This document shows positions 8,883-16,433 of a stretch of 36,203 nt of DNA, piece after piece (the stretch's first letter is position 1; the number at the start of each line of letters is the position of its first letter). The DNA is from Myxococcaceae bacterium. Lineage in GTDB: Bacteria; Myxococcota; Myxococcia; Myxococcales; Myxococcaceae. The position numbers and the translations under genes are program-made. The stretch lies in assembly GCA_019694575.1 (NCBI GenBank), contig JAIBBR010000044.1:1-36203 (forward strand), written 5' to 3'. The notes under the pieces were generated by a model. That model made no database searches. It worked only from the letters and a program-made list of their open reading frames with translations, and was not told where the DNA came from.

Positions 8883-10048
8883 TCTACTTAGATCACAACG
8901 CGGGCACTCCGCTGTGGCCTGAAGTTGCGGGCTTTCTTTCACAAGCGTGGTCGACCGAGCCAGGCAACCCTTCGAGCGTGCACAAGGCCGGGCGCGCGTG
9001 GCGGGCGCGGCTCACCCAAGCGCGCGAAACCATAGCCCGGCTGATCGGCTGCGAGCCGCGTGAAGTGATTTTTACCGCGTCTGGTTCTGAATCGGCGGCA
9101 CTGGCGCTCAGCGGGGCCTGGCGCGCACGGGCCGAGGTGACGAAGAAGCGCATCGTTTCGACCACCCTCGAGCACCCCTCTGTGCTGGGAGCTCTTGCCC
9201 TGCTCGAAAACCAAGGCGCCGAGGTGATTCGTGTCGCCCCCGGCGGCGACGGGCGCGTACCGCTCGAAAGAGTGCTCACGCAGCTCACACCGAACACAGC
9301 GCTTTGCTCGGTGATGTGGGCCAACAACGAGACTGGGGTGCTGCAACCCGTCGCTGAGCTGGCCCGGGCGTGTCAGCAGCGCGGCATCGTCTTTCACACC
9401 GACGCAGTGCAGGCCTACGGCAAGGTGACGGAAACACTGCGCGACGTACCGGCTGACTTGATCTCGATCGCCGGCCACAAGCTGGGGGCCCCTGCCGGCA
9501 CGGGTTTGTTGATCGCCCGCCCGAATGTCGATTTGGCGGCGCTGATTCCCGGGCACCAAGAGAAAGGCCGTCGCGGCGGCACGCCCAACGTGGTGCTGCT
9601 CGAAGCGTTGGCGCTGGCGCTCGACTTGAGCCTGCAGCGGCGTGAACGTGAAAGTGCTCGGCTGCAGGGCCTGCGCGATCAATTCGAAGTGTCGTTGCGC
9701 CGAGAATTGCCGAGCGTGATTATTCACGGCCACGGCGTGCCGCGGTTACCTAACACCAGCAACTTTCGCGTGCCGAACACTGACGGAGAAGCACTGCTGA
9801 TCGCGCTCGACCTCGACGGCATTTGTGCCTCCTCGGGCGCGGCGTGCGCGTCGGGCTCGCTCACCCCTTCACATGTGCTCACGGCAATGGGGCTCTCGTC
9901 GGCCGAGGCGCAATCGACGCTGCGGTTTTCATTCGGCCACAGCACCACCCAGGCAGAAATCGACACCGCGGTCGCGGCGATTGTGAAGCACGTGGCGGCT
10001 TTGCCTCCTGCCGTCGAAAACCCGGGCACCACGCGCCTGCGGGGTTAA
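8879..10048 (+). CDS. Cysteine desulfurase (NifS/IscS-like)
   Basis: A 389-residue class V aminotransferase-fold enzyme that uses PLP to remove sulfur from L-cysteine as a protein persulfide, feeding Fe-S cluster or thio-nucleoside assembly. It has the N-terminal YLDHNAGTP, the ASGSESAAL cofactor loop, HTDAVQA (Asp for the PLP nitrogen) and the Schiff-base lysine in SIAGHKLGAP (residue 201). The active-site Cys lies in SSGAACASG near residue 323, in a loop of NifS/IscS group I type. No iscU, iscR or tRNA thiolase gene is adjacent; its partner is instead the DHH phosphoesterase, coupled by a 4-nt overlap. It may therefore serve housekeeping sulfur transfer or a specialised acceptor. Confidence 0.92.
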   Translation: MIYLDHNAGTPLWPEVAGFLSQAWSTEPGNPSSVHKAGRAWRARLTQARETIARLIGCEPREVIFTASGSESAALALSGAWRARAEVTKKRIVSTTLEHPSVLGALALLENQGAEVIRVAPGGDGRVPLERVLTQLTPNTALCSVMWANNETGVLQPVAELARACQQRGIVFHTDAVQAYGKVTETLRDVPADLISIAGHKLGAPAGTGLLIARPNVDLAALIPGHQEKGRRGGTPNVVLLEALALALDLSLQRRERESARLQGLRDQFEVSLRRELPSVIIHGHGVPRLPNTSNFRVPNTDGEALLIALDLDGICASSGAACASGSLTPSHVLTAMGLSSAEAQSTLRFSFGHSTTQAEIDTAVAAIVKHVAALPPAVENPGTTRLRG

Positions 10049-10053
10049 TTAAC

Positions 10054-10075
10054 GCTCAAGCAGCACCGCTTGGGC
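10054..10075. terminator. Stem-loop after cysteine desulfurase
   Basis: GCTCAAGC (10054-10061) pairs with GCTTGGGC (10068-10075), giving an 8-bp stem with one G-U pair and a 6-nt loop. It lies between the desulfurase stop and the GGAGG of the next gene. No T-run follows on the plus strand, so it could be a weak terminator, an RNA-processing structure, or chance. Confidence 0.35.
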
Positions 10076-10088
10076 CCCGGAGGCACCC

Positions 10089-10949
10089 ATGACTCGACAA
10101 AACAGAGCGATTGCAGGCACCGTGTCATGGGTAGACCTGTCGACGCCGAATCTCGAAGAAGCAAAGAAATTCTACAGCGGCCTTTTCGGGTGGACCTACG
10201 CCAGAGGCGACGCCGAGCTTTCTGACTACACCACCGCGCAGCTCGATGGCCGGCGGGTGGCGGGCATGGCTTCGCCCATGCCGAACTCGCCCATGCCCCT
10301 CAACTGGACCCTGTACTTCGCGACCGATGACGCCGACGTCACCGCCCAGAAAGTGCTCGAATACCAAGGCACTTCGGCGATGCCTTTGATGGACATTCGA
10401 GAGCAAGGCCGCATGGGCTATTTTCAAGACCCCACGGGTGCGTTCTTCGGTATCTGGCAGGGCAAGCAGCACCAAGGTGCTGAAACGATTGAAGAGCCCG
10501 GCAGCATGGTTTGGCATGAGGTGTACACCCGCGACGTGCAGCGAGCGCGTGACTTCTACGCGCGCGTCTTCGGGCTTGAAACGAAGAAGCTCGATGACTC
10601 GAGCCTTGAGTACTGGACACTGCACAAGGGCCCGAAGACGGTATGCGGGGTGATGGAAATGACATCGTCTGTTCCCCCAGGTGAGCCGCCCCGGTGGAAC
10701 ACATATTTTGAAGTGGGCGACGCCGATGCCGCGGGCCAAAAAGTCACCTCGCTCGGAGGAAAGGTGATTAGCCCCCCCTTCGATACTCCGTGGGGCCGCA
10801 TGCTTACCGTTGCCGACCCGCACGGCGCGACGTTTTGCCTGGTGAAGTCAGCGCCACCCGTACCTACAAGCACCCGTCAGGTGGGCTCGGCGAACAGCCC
10901 GCGCACCACGGACGAAATCGCCAGTGGCGTACCTACGCGTTCATCGTAG
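10089..10949 (+). CDS. Two-domain VOC (glyoxalase/bleomycin resistance-fold) protein
   Basis: A 286-residue protein with two vicinal-oxygen-chelate domains. The first (about residues 1-125) opens WVDLSTPNLEEAKKFYSGLF. The second (about 135-255) opens WHEVYTRDVQRARDFYARVF and closes on PHGATFCLV. Paired VOC domains form a full metal site in one chain, and members act as glyoxalases, dioxygenases or hydroxylase-like enzymes; the substrate is not evident. GGAGG before the ATG at 10089 supports the start. The last ~25 residues lie beyond the VOC fold and overlap, tail to tail, the 3' end of the convergent kinase gene by 73 bp, so this extension is probably unstructured. Confidence 0.87.
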   Translation: MTRQNRAIAGTVSWVDLSTPNLEEAKKFYSGLFGWTYARGDAELSDYTTAQLDGRRVAGMASPMPNSPMPLNWTLYFATDDADVTAQKVLEYQGTSAMPLMDIREQGRMGYFQDPTGAFFGIWQGKQHQGAETIEEPGSMVWHEVYTRDVQRARDFYARVFGLETKKLDDSSLEYWTLHKGPKTVCGVMEMTSSVPPGEPPRWNTYFEVGDADAAGQKVTSLGGKVISPPFDTPWGRMLTVADPHGATFCLVKSAPPVPTSTRQVGSANSPRTTDEIASGVPTRSS

Positions 10950-11785
10950 AGCCCGGTGAGCGCGTCGGCGTACTCCCGCGCACTGGCGAAACGTTCTTCA
11001 GGCGTGGGAGCGAACGCGCGCTCCAGCACCAACTCGAGCTCAGGCGAAATGTCGGGCCGTACTTCACGCACCGGCGTGTACTGCTGCCGGCGAATCTTCT
11101 CGAAGACGTCGTCGGGAAAATTGCCGGTGAACGGCCGCTGCAAAGTGAGCAACTCGTAGAACATCACCGTCGCCGCCCACAGATCGACCGCGGGTGAAAT
11201 GTGCCCCTCCAATGCTTCAGGCGACAGGTAATAAGGTTTGCCCATCAGCTCTTTTGCGCCACCGTCCATCAACAGGCGGGCCACGCCGAAATCGCCGAGC
11301 TTCAGCTCGCCAGTACGCGAGACAAAAAAGTTCGAAGGGCCAATGTCGCAATGCACGATACCGAGCGGCTTGCCAGTGGGCCCACGAAGCGAGTGCGCGT
11401 AAGACAGCGCTTCGAGCAACGTCTGGGTCAGATACACCGCGAAATCGATTGGCCACGGCACGTTTTTCTTACGACAGCGGCGAATCACCTGCCCCACGTC
11501 GCGGCCTTCGACGAGCTCCATCACCATGTAATAGGCGTCGCCATCTAAGCCCACTTCATGCACCCGTACGATGTTGGGGTGCTCCAAAAAGCGGCTCAAG
11601 TCAGCCTCGCTGCCGAACCGCGTCAGCGCTTCAGGGTCTTTCTCGAGCTCGGGCAATAGCCGCTTCAACGCAAATTCTTGCCCGGCGTGCACACCTTTTC
11701 TCGCACGGCCCCGATAGACTTCGGCCATGCCGCCTTTGCCCAACAAGCCGATCAGCTCGTAGTTGCCGAGCCGGGCGGGCATCAT
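10877..11785 (-). CDS. Ser/Thr protein kinase (HCD variant)
   Basis: A 302-residue soluble bacterial eukaryote-like kinase, almost only the catalytic domain. It has the Gly loop LLGKGGMAEVY, the ATP lysine in FALKRL, a helix-C Glu region and the catalytic loop VHCDIGPSNFF. Metal-binding LGDFG and the SPEAL end of the activation segment follow. In the catalytic loop the usual HRD is HCD and the Lys two residues after Asp is Gly (CDIGPSN instead of RDLKPEN). It is therefore a non-RD kinase with an altered phosphate-binding residue, and activity may be low or independent of activation-loop phosphorylation. There is no membrane segment. Its ATG overlaps the stop of the upstream TPR gene (ATGA), so the two are translationally coupled. 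Confidence 0.9.
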   Translation of the reverse strand: MMPARLGNYELIGLLGKGGMAEVYRGRARKGVHAGQEFALKRLLPELEKDPEALTRFGSEADLSRFLEHPNIVRVHEVGLDGDAYYMVMELVEGRDVGQVIRRCRKKNVPWPIDFAVYLTQTLLEALSYAHSLRGPTGKPLGIVHCDIGPSNFFVSRTGELKLGDFGVARLLMDGGAKELMGKPYYLSPEALEGHISPAVDLWAATVMFYELLTLQRPFTGNFPDDVFEKIRRQQYTPVREVRPDISPELELVLERAFAPTPEERFASAREYADALTGLYDERVGTPLAISSVVRGLFAEPT

Positions 11786-12750
11786 TTGGTTTTACGGCTT
11801 TTGTCGGGGCGGTTTGACGCTTCGGCAAGCAACTTTTTGAACTCGGGGTCTTCGCGCAGCTCGTTGACGTCAGGGTCTTGCCGGGCGCGATCAGCCAGCG
11901 TGGTGGCGCCGGGGTAACTGAAGGCCACTTTCAATGCTTCAATCGCCTCGCGCTTTTGCTGCAGCTTCGTTCGCGCACACGCCAGGTTGTAATAAATGTC
12001 TTGCAGCTCGAGATCATTGGCCTTGCTGGCACGCGCCGCCTTGAGCGCTTCTTCGAAGTCAGCCGCCGCCGCGCTCGGGTTTTTCAAGTTGATGTGCAAC
12101 ACACCCAACATCGACCACACTTTATGCACGCTGCTGTCTCGCGCCAGGCTCGCTTGCGCCAGCGTCGCCGCTTTCGCCAAATTGCCTTCTTGCATCGTGC
12201 GATAGGCATCGGCGAACAATCGCTTCGCTTCGTCTTGCAGCTTCTGTTTGTTGGCGCTGTTTTTTTGCACCAGTTGCGCCGCGCTCAAGCCGACTTCGCG
12301 TTCTAAATGCTGCAGATCATCGCGTGACGCCGAAACACCCTTGAGCCGTTTGCCGTCTAACCCGGGCGAACGACAACCGGTGTCGAGCTTCACTTCGCCG
12401 TTGAGCGCGTCTTGCGTCACCAGGGCTAAAAAGGGGTACGTCTTTTCTTTCTCGCAGCCGGGGCCTTCTTGGCAAACCAACAGCGAGCCGACGAAGACAT
12501 TGCCTTCCATCGCGCCAGTCAGAACTTGGAGCTCAGACGCGAAGTTGCAAGCCCCACCCCCACGCACTTTGCCGGCGACGCGCCCGTCACTGGTTGACAG
12601 CTCGACGATACCGAGCTCTCCCAGCTTATAGGGCCCCGACATCGCAGGTTCTGCCGCCCGCGCGCTTGCCGCCAACAGCACACATAAACCCGCTGTTTTG
12701 ATATGCGATTTACCAACCAAGAGATTACCGAACTTAGCGAAAGTGCCCAT
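11782..12750 (-). CDS. Exported TPR-repeat protein coupled to the kinase
   Basis: A protein of about 322 residues with an N-terminal signal peptide: a hydrophobic stretch TAGLCVLLAASARA ends in AAEPAM, a likely signal peptidase I site near residue 35. The mature N-terminal part (about 40-150) contains several cysteines (GGGACNF, LLVCQEGPGC, TGCRSPG) that could form disulfides in the periplasm. The C-terminal half (about 190-300) is TPR-like (YRTMQEGNLAKAATLAQASL, then VWSMLGVLHINLKNPSAAAA). It overlaps the kinase start by four nt. The two products would be on opposite sides of the membrane, so how they cooperate is unclear. The start is uncertain: the frame is open to 12792 and a shorter TTG start is also possible. 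Confidence 0.78.
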   Translation of the reverse strand: MGTFAKFGNLLVGKSHIKTAGLCVLLAASARAAEPAMSGPYKLGELGIVELSTSDGRVAGKVRGGGACNFASELQVLTGAMEGNVFVGSLLVCQEGPGCEKEKTYPFLALVTQDALNGEVKLDTGCRSPGLDGKRLKGVSASRDDLQHLEREVGLSAAQLVQKNSANKQKLQDEAKRLFADAYRTMQEGNLAKAATLAQASLARDSSVHKVWSMLGVLHINLKNPSAAAADFEEALKAARASKANDLELQDIYYNLACARTKLQQKREAIEALKVAFSYPGATTLADRARQDPDVNELREDPEFKKLLAEASNRPDKSRKTK

Positions 12751-12767
12751 GAAGTGCAGTTCACATA

Positions 12768-12796
12768 TTGCGCAATCGCATGCGGTGTTCATATTC
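12768..12796 (+). promoter_or_regulatory. Putative promoter of 6S RNA
   Basis: TTGCGC (12768-12773), 17 nt, then ATATTC (12791-12796; CATATT one base earlier also fits). This lies about 30 nt before the closing stem of the 6S RNA and within the 5' region of the divergent TPR gene. Both boxes match the consensus only in part. Confidence 0.3.
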
Positions 12797-12827
12797 TTGC
12801 GGGAGAGGAAAGGAGCTTTTTGAAGGG

Positions 12828-13013
12828 CTGTCCCCTGCGGGGTGCGTGATGGGCAGCGAAAATTCGAACCGATACGTTCATTAAGGGAGTCTTACGGCGG
12901 TCAGGGTGCAAGCCCTCCTTCGAGAGGGAAGCCGAAAGGTCGCCATTTAGAGTCCCACCTGAATCACACAGGGTTCAATGGACGTTGACCACACGGCCCA
13001 TGGCGGGGGACTT
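12828..13013 (+). ncRNA. ssrS: 6S RNA
   Basis: A 6S-type RNA that would bind the sigma-70 RNA polymerase holoenzyme by mimicking an open promoter. A 9-bp closing stem is formed by 12830-12838 and 13003-13011, with a second ATGGGC/GCCCAT stem just inside. The 3' half keeps the Proteobacterial order: GCAAGC, a CCCTC/GAGGG hairpin, GAAGCCGAAA, CCCACCTGAATC and GGGTTCAATGG. The E. coli RNA has GCATGC, CTCGG/CCGAG, GAAGCCTTAAAA, CATTCACCTTGAA and GGGTTCAAGGG in the same order. It lies directly before 5-formyltetrahydrofolate cyclo-ligase, the classic ssrS-ygfA arrangement. The exact ends are estimated from the closing stem; T5 follows the 3' side. Confidence 0.87.
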
Positions 13014-13584
13014 TTTGTTTCGGACCAAAGCTGAGGCTCGGCGAATGCTTGAGGCACGGCGTCGGGCTTTGAGTTCCGAAGAAGTCGTGGCGAAGGGACG
13101 GGAGGCTCAAAAGCGCCTCCTGTCCCTTTCGTTTTTTCAAACGGCCCAGGTGGTTGGTTTATATGCGGCGCAGGCCTTCGAGGTGCCTACGTCGGCCCTG
13201 GCGGCGGCCATTCGGCAACGGGGAGGTACAGTATGTTACCCGCGCGTGGTACCTGCTCTTCGCCCACTCACCTTTCACGCGGTTTCGAGCGAAGAGGCAC
13301 TGCTGGCAGCCGTTTACGGTATTCGTGAGCCCGCACCGAGCGCACCTGAAACACCGCTACAGGCCATTGACGTGTTGGTGGTGCCGGGAGTGGGTTTTAC
13401 CCGCGATGGCCAACGGTTAGGGCGCGGAGGAGGCCACTACGATGGCACCTTGGCCGACCCGCGTTTTCGGGGCCTCAGCGTAGGGCTGGCATTTGCCGAC
13501 TGCGTGATCGATAAGCTCCCCACAGAGGGTCACGATCGCAACGTGAATTGGGTCGTCTCAGACATCGAGGCCGTGAGCACGTGA
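13000..13584 (+). CDS. 5-formyltetrahydrofolate cyclo-ligase
   Basis: About 194 residues, the normal length. The enzyme converts 5-formyl-THF to 5,10-methenyl-THF with ATP, clearing an inhibitory folate. Visible motifs are the N-terminal KAEARRMLEARRRALSSEE, VCYPRVVP near the middle, VLVVPGVGFTRDGQRLGRGGG (phosphate/ATP loop, about residues 125-145) and HYDGTLAD. The start is ambiguous. The ATG at 13000 has no ribosome site and sits inside the 3' closing stem of the 6S RNA. A TTG at 13015 follows GGGGGA by four nt and gives a typical short N-terminus; a TTG at 12985 is also open. The stop overlaps the GTG of the hydrolase gene. Confidence 0.9.
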   Translation: MAGDFLFRTKAEARRMLEARRRALSSEEVVAKGREAQKRLLSLSFFQTAQVVGLYAAQAFEVPTSALAAAIRQRGGTVCYPRVVPALRPLTFHAVSSEEALLAAVYGIREPAPSAPETPLQAIDVLVVPGVGFTRDGQRLGRGGGHYDGTLADPRFRGLSVGLAFADCVIDKLPTEGHDRNVNWVVSDIEAVST

Positions 13585-15320
13585 ACGAGCAACCGCAAGC
13601 ATTTTACTTTGGCAAGCCGCCGCTGGCGGGTTGGTTGCACACACCCCAAGCCCCGCACCGTTCGGCCGCGATCGTTCTGTGCCCTTCTTTTGGGTACGAG
13701 GAACTGTGCACCCACCGGCACTTACGCAGCCTGGCGTCGATGTTGGCCGCGCTCGGTTTTTGGGTGTTGCGCTTCGACTATTTGGGCACCGGCGATTCAG
13801 CGCCAACAGATCTCGCGTCAGAGCAAGTCAGCGGCTGGCTGGCCAGTGTCAACGCCGCGGTGACTTGGGTGCGCGAACAGCTGCATGTCGACGAGATCGC
13901 CCTGGCGGGCTTTCGCTTCGGAGGCACCTTGGCCGCGGCGACCGCTGCGCACCGCAATGACATTGCCGCGGTGGCGATGTTGGGTGCCTTCGCCAACGGC
14001 CGCGGTTTTCTGCGTGAATTGAAAGCGCTCTCTCAACTGGGAGCCAATGCCACGCCCGCGCGCTCGCGGTCGGGCGCGATGGCGCTCGAGGCCGCCGGTT
14101 TTTCACTGTCGACCCCCACTCATGACGCGATCAGCGAAGTCGACTTGAACCTGTTGCGGGCCGCGCCCGCTCCCAAGGTGCTGTTGATGCAACGCGACGA
14201 CGTGCCCACCGATTTGCGCTTGGGCCAAAAGCTCAACCAGCTTGGCGCCGAGGTCACTTCGCAACCATTCAAGGGCTACGCCGACTTGGTGCGCGACACG
14301 CACTTCGCCAAAGAACCGACCGAAACTTTTCAGCGAATTGGCGAATGGCTCAATGGGGCGATACCTCGAAAGAACAGCCCCCCAGCGGCCCTGCCTGCGT
14401 TGAATAGCCGGTTGAAGCCAGAACGCCTGGGGTGGACAGAAGAATTCGTCAGCATCGGCGACAAGAAGCTGTTCGGCATTGTTTCGGCTCCCGCCAATTC
14501 AACAGGCGGCGACGGGGCGGTGATTTTTCTCAACACTGGCGCCAACCACCACATCGGCAACCACGGGCTGTCGGTCTCGTTGGCTCGCACGCTGGCGCGC
14601 GACGGGTTGACGTGTTTGCGCTTCGACGTTTCGGGCACGGGTGACAGCCCGGCGCGACCCGAGCAAGACACGCCAGGGCTTTATTCGAAAGATGCGTGCC
14701 ACGAGGTGCGCCAGGCGATCGACGCCTTGGTTGAACGCGGCAAGACGCGCTTCATGCTCGTCGGGTTGTGCTCGGGCGCGTACCTTGCCTTTCACAGCGC
14801 CCTGCTCGACTCGCGGGTGGCCGGGTTGGCGTTGATCAACGCGCAGCGCTTCACCTGGAGCGAAGGCGACTCGTTGGAAATCGCCACCCGTCAGGCGTTC
14901 AAGTCGAGCCGGTTTTACTGGCAAGCGCTGCGCGACGCGTCAACGTGGCGCCGTTTGGCGTCGGGTGAGATCAACGCCCGCGGCATCGCCGGTACGATTC
15001 TCGAACGTACCGCGGCCAAGGTGAAGCGGCGCGGCCGTGAAGCCCTGGCCGATGTGCTCGGCCCCGCGTGGGAAAAAAACGAAGTGGCGCGCGGCTTCTT
15101 GTCACTGTGCGATCGCGGCACACAGACCCTGCTGGTCTATAGCGACTCTGACGGGGGGCTCGACGAGCTCGAGAAGCACTTGGGCCCAGGAGCAGCGCGG
15201 CTGCGCGGCCGGCGCCAATTGCATATGAGCATTCTTGACGGTGCAGATCACACACTCAGCGCCGCGGTTGATCGCCAGCAGGTCGAAGAGCTGCTGCGCG
15301 AACACGCCCAGCGCATGTAG
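13581..15320 (+). CDS. Tandem alpha/beta-hydrolase without nucleophilic serines
   Basis: A 579-residue protein made of two alpha/beta-hydrolase domains. Domain 1 (about 1-260) has IVLCPSFGYEE as the oxyanion strand, RFDYLGTGDS, and an elbow GFRFGG where Ser is replaced by Arg. Domain 2 (about 285-579) repeats the pattern with IFLNTGANHH, RFDVSGTGDS and an elbow GLCSGA with Cys in place of Ser; its histidine region may be DGADHTLS near the C-terminus. Domain 1 resembles the exosortase-associated hydrolase families, whose elbow is also GxRxG. Domain 2 resembles hydrolases with GLCSGA found near polysaccharide or non-ribosomal clusters. GTG at 13581 overlaps the folate enzyme's stop, so the two are translationally coupled. 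The substrate is unknown. Confidence 0.82.
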   Translation: MNEQPQAFYFGKPPLAGWLHTPQAPHRSAAIVLCPSFGYEELCTHRHLRSLASMLAALGFWVLRFDYLGTGDSAPTDLASEQVSGWLASVNAAVTWVREQLHVDEIALAGFRFGGTLAAATAAHRNDIAAVAMLGAFANGRGFLRELKALSQLGANATPARSRSGAMALEAAGFSLSTPTHDAISEVDLNLLRAAPAPKVLLMQRDDVPTDLRLGQKLNQLGAEVTSQPFKGYADLVRDTHFAKEPTETFQRIGEWLNGAIPRKNSPPAALPALNSRLKPERLGWTEEFVSIGDKKLFGIVSAPANSTGGDGAVIFLNTGANHHIGNHGLSVSLARTLARDGLTCLRFDVSGTGDSPARPEQDTPGLYSKDACHEVRQAIDALVERGKTRFMLVGLCSGAYLAFHSALLDSRVAGLALINAQRFTWSEGDSLEIATRQAFKSSRFYWQALRDASTWRRLASGEINARGIAGTILERTAAKVKRRGREALADVLGPAWEKNEVARGFLSLCDRGTQTLLVYSDSDGGLDELEKHLGPGAARLRGRRQLHMSILDGADHTLSAAVDRQQVEELLREHAQRM

Positions 15321-15323
15321 ACG

Positions 15324-16433
15324 TCACAGCGGCCTCACCTTGGGCCGCAATTCCAGTGTCGCATCTGCATCGGCCGCGACGGTTTCGCAGGTAACGCCAG
15401 TGAGAACCACCAGACCGGGCCGCTCCACGCGCCACTCTTTGGTGAGCTGCCCGTTCACACGCAAGTCGAAATCGGAACTCGCGGTTACGAAGTCTGGAGC
15501 AATCAACCTGCAAGGGCCGTATGACTTGAGCAGTGTGCCCAACCGTGCAGAGAGCTGAGTCATGTTGGCGAGGTTTGGCACCGATTCGTAGCGCGCCTGA
15601 CAACCTGAGGTCACCGCCAAGCAGGTGCGCGGCAGGCCTCCTGCGCCGGCCATGGCATTGAGCATGTCAACGCCGTCACCACCGAGGAAATCTGGCCCCA
15701 GCCCCACCACCAAAACATCTGCGCCGCTGGCAGCTCTCAAGTCGGTAATCGCCGTCAGAGTCGTCGAAGCGTCGAGGCAACCCGTGACACAAAAGGCACC
15801 ACCGCATGACGCCAACGTGCAACGGCAGAGAGCCGGGGTGTCACAACTGACGGGGTTTTGCGCATTGCAATTCGGTAGGCCGTCGGTCACCAACACCACC
15901 AACGCGGCGCGATCGCTGCTCGCCGCGACACGGCCGTGCTGACGCAGCCCATCGAGTGCTGACGAGGTCGGCGTACCTCCTTGCGGCACGAGCGCCCTCA
16001 CCGCCAACGCCGCGGCCGACGCCGAGGCTGCGAGTGCCGCTTCATCATCAATCTCGGTCGATGCATGAATCAGATCACCCGCGGCGCCCGCTTCACAGAC
16101 ACCTCCCCGCGAGGGGAACACCGTCACCGCGTGCCGTGCCTCGCCACCATAGGCCTTCATCAACCCCTCGAAGATCTCATTGAACGCTGCTTTTCGCGTG
16201 AGACATGCCGGCGGGCACATCGTTTCGGCGCCACAGCCTACGGGGCACCGAGGGTCACTGACGTCGATTGGCAGAAGCATCGACCACGAATTGTCGATCA
16301 GCCAGTGCACCTGTGGCGGCTTCGCGCGCTCCACGGTGATCTGGGCGGTGCCTACTTCGACTTCGCGCGGCGCAATGAAACAGCCCAGCACGAAGAACGA
16401 GCAAAACCAAAGGGCGCGCATAAAGGCCTTCAT
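15324..16433 (-). CDS. VWA-domain lipoprotein
   Basis: A 369-residue predicted lipoprotein. The signal peptide has a lipobox ending FVLGC near residue 18. A von Willebrand A domain fills most of the rest, with the metal site split as usual: DNSWS (DxSxS) near residue 47, a Thr in GGTPTSSAL near 155 and TDGLPNC near 185. Many cysteines (CPVGCG, CPPACL, CRCTLASCGG) suggest disulfides outside the cytoplasm. VWA domains bind protein ligands through a divalent metal. The ATG at 16433 overlaps the stop of the anti-sigma-like gene (ATGA), putting it last in the operon. It is convergent with the hydrolase, with three bases between stops. Confidence 0.87.
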   Translation of the reverse strand: MKAFMRALWFCSFFVLGCFIAPREVEVGTAQITVERAKPPQVHWLIDNSWSMLLPIDVSDPRCPVGCGAETMCPPACLTRKAAFNEIFEGLMKAYGGEARHAVTVFPSRGGVCEAGAAGDLIHASTEIDDEAALAASASAAALAVRALVPQGGTPTSSALDGLRQHGRVAASSDRAALVVLVTDGLPNCNAQNPVSCDTPALCRCTLASCGGAFCVTGCLDASTTLTAITDLRAASGADVLVVGLGPDFLGGDGVDMLNAMAGAGGLPRTCLAVTSGCQARYESVPNLANMTQLSARLGTLLKSYGPCRLIAPDFVTASSDFDLRVNGQLTKEWRVERPGLVVLTGVTCETVAADADATLELRPKVRPL

